A stretch of 6,894 nt of DNA from Clostridia bacterium (lineage in GTDB: Bacteria > Bacillota > Clostridia > Oscillospirales > SIG627). The position numbers were made by a program, and so were the translations under genes. Under the pieces are notes generated by a model that saw only the letters and a program-made list of their open reading frames with translations, was not told the origin of the DNA and did no database searches. The stretch spans positions 1-6,894 of the forward strand of contig JAFQUW010000122.1 of NCBI GenBank assembly GCA_017408325.1, written 5' to 3'. Below, piece after piece: positions 6,303-6,894 of this stretch. The stretch's first letter is position 1, and each line of letters starts with the position of its first letter.

Positions 6303-6767
6303 TTACAGGGGCAAAATCAGGTTCATCAGAAGCGCGTTTCCCACGCCGAGCAAAATGCCCGTCACGACCTGCGGGAAGGTGTGTCCGACAAACTTTTTCA
6401 GACGCATCTCGGGAAGCTCCTCCTTCGTGAGATCCTCCAGCATCTCGGTGATCTCGACCAAAAGAACCGCCTGCTTGCCCGTCTCCTGACGGACGCCGAC
6501 GGCGTCGCGGCAGACGACCACGGCAAAAATTGCCGCGAGCGCAAATTCAAAGGAACCCGTTCCGATGCGCAGAGCGGCCATCATCGCAATCGAGCAGACC
6601 GTCGCCGAATGAGCGGAGGGCATTCCTCCGTCGCCGAGCAGACACATCGGGTCGAATTTACGATTGATGGCGGTATCGATGATGCTTTTGACCACCTGCG
6701 CCAAGGCCCAGGAGCCGACTCCCACGACCAAATAGGGGTTGGTGATCAGGGCTGCAAGCCAATCCAT
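6303..6767 (-). CDS. Divergent PAP2 family integral membrane protein (DUF212, YuiD-like)
   Basis: This 154-residue membrane protein belongs to the divergent PAP2/DUF212 family, relatives of acid phosphatases and vanadium haloperoxidases. The signatures are LGDGGMPSAHSA (44-55), VCRDAVGVRQETGKQA (85-100) and KKFVGHTFPQVVTGILLG (124-141). These place the putative catalytic histidines at H53 and H129, with R87 and R93 nearby. Hydrophobic segments lie at about 12-31, 54-68, 72-88 and 132-152. The length is typical of the family. The physiological substrate is unknown; a role on lipid phosphates is suggested only by the superfamily. AAAAGGAG lies seven bases before the ATG. An earlier ATG in the leader runs straight into TGA and is not used. 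The gene has its own promoter upstream and terminator just downstream, so it can be a single-gene unit. Confidence 0.93.
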   Translation of the reverse strand: MDWLAALITNPYLVVGVGSWALAQVVKSIIDTAINRKFDPMCLLGDGGMPSAHSATVCSIAMMAALRIGTGSFEFALAAIFAVVVCRDAVGVRQETGKQAVLLVEITEMLEDLTKEELPEMRLKKFVGHTFPQVVTGILLGVGNALLMNLILPL

Positions 6768-6796
6768 TCACATTCTCCTTTTGGGATCTTCAACGC

Positions 6797-6835
6797 CGCA
6801 AGCCGAAACGGCTGCGCACCACTCTTGTTCGAGTG
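6797..6835 (-). other. Two small hairpins in the DUF212 leader
   Basis: The predicted transcript begins with a 5-base-pair hairpin (CACTC/GAGTG, six-base loop, 6820-6835). Next comes a GC-rich stem (AGCCG/CGGCT around a three-base loop, lengthened by three pairs across a one-base bulge, 6797-6816). No T run follows, so this is not a terminator. It could stabilise the mRNA 5' end; I do not recognise a riboswitch. Confidence 0.4.
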
Positions 6836-6843
6836 TCTTCGAC

Positions 6844-6872
6844 ATTGTAACAGAAACGCCGTCTATTTGCAA
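6844..6872 (-). promoter_or_regulatory. Sigma-A promoter for the DUF212 gene
   Basis: On the minus strand TTGCAA (6872-6867) and TACAAT (6849-6844) are separated by 17 bases, each close to consensus. The expected start near 6837 gives a leader of about 70 bases. Confidence 0.65.
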
Positions 6873-6894
6873 GTGCCATCTTTTCCCTTGCCGC

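Noticed and set aside
5752..6489. Plus-strand frame of 245 codons opposite the LUD and DUF212 genes
   Set aside because: It runs through the terminator hairpin at 6270-6297 and two recognised genes, so it is a shadow.

Overview
The window looks like a chromosomal segment of a moderately GC-rich member of the Clostridia, possibly an uncultured gut lineage. The evidence is strong GGAG-type ribosome binding sites, consensus sigma-A promoters, hairpin plus T-run terminators, a clostridial-type Rrf2/NifS/NifU/MnmA gene set, and a secreted protein resembling the large solute-binding proteins of Gram-positive bacteria. No species can be named from the sequence alone. Every supported gene lies on the minus strand, so the window is transcribed from right to left. 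Long plus-strand open frames are antisense shadows of GC-rich genes.

In transcription order, the right end (6894-6270) holds a promoter, a leader with two small hairpins, a divergent PAP2 (DUF212) membrane protein gene and a perfect hairpin terminator. A LUD-domain (lactate utilization-like) gene follows at 6246-5644. It starts only 23 bases after that terminator and has its own terminator at 5635-5601.

The centre (5582-1033) is a single six-gene operon: an Rrf2/IscR-like regulator with three C-terminal cysteines, a TlyA-family S4-domain RNA methyltransferase, RNase HI, the cysteine desulfurase NifS/IscS, the Fe-S scaffold NifU/IscU and the tRNA 2-thiouridylase MnmA. It starts at a textbook promoter (TTGACA, 17 bases, TATAAT) and ends at a perfect hairpin terminator. 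The genes are fused by overlaps of one or four bases, apart from one 33-base gap. NifS takes sulfur from cysteine, NifU assembles Fe-S clusters, MnmA uses sulfur for the tRNA wobble uridine, and the Rrf2 protein probably senses cluster status. The two RNA-processing genes between regulator and desulfurase are the unusual part of the layout.

The left end (1032-1) has an AT-rich stretch without genes, a strong promoter, a leader of about 188 bases and the first 174 codons of a secreted protein that runs off the window.

The window is mostly housekeeping. I found no mobile element, CRISPR array, tRNA, rRNA or clearly new system. The points most worth checking are a three-cysteine (potential Fe-S) site in MnmA, a Cys/His-rich tail on NifU, the tlyA-rnhA insertion in the Fe-S operon, and the LUD gene with no visible promoter of its own.
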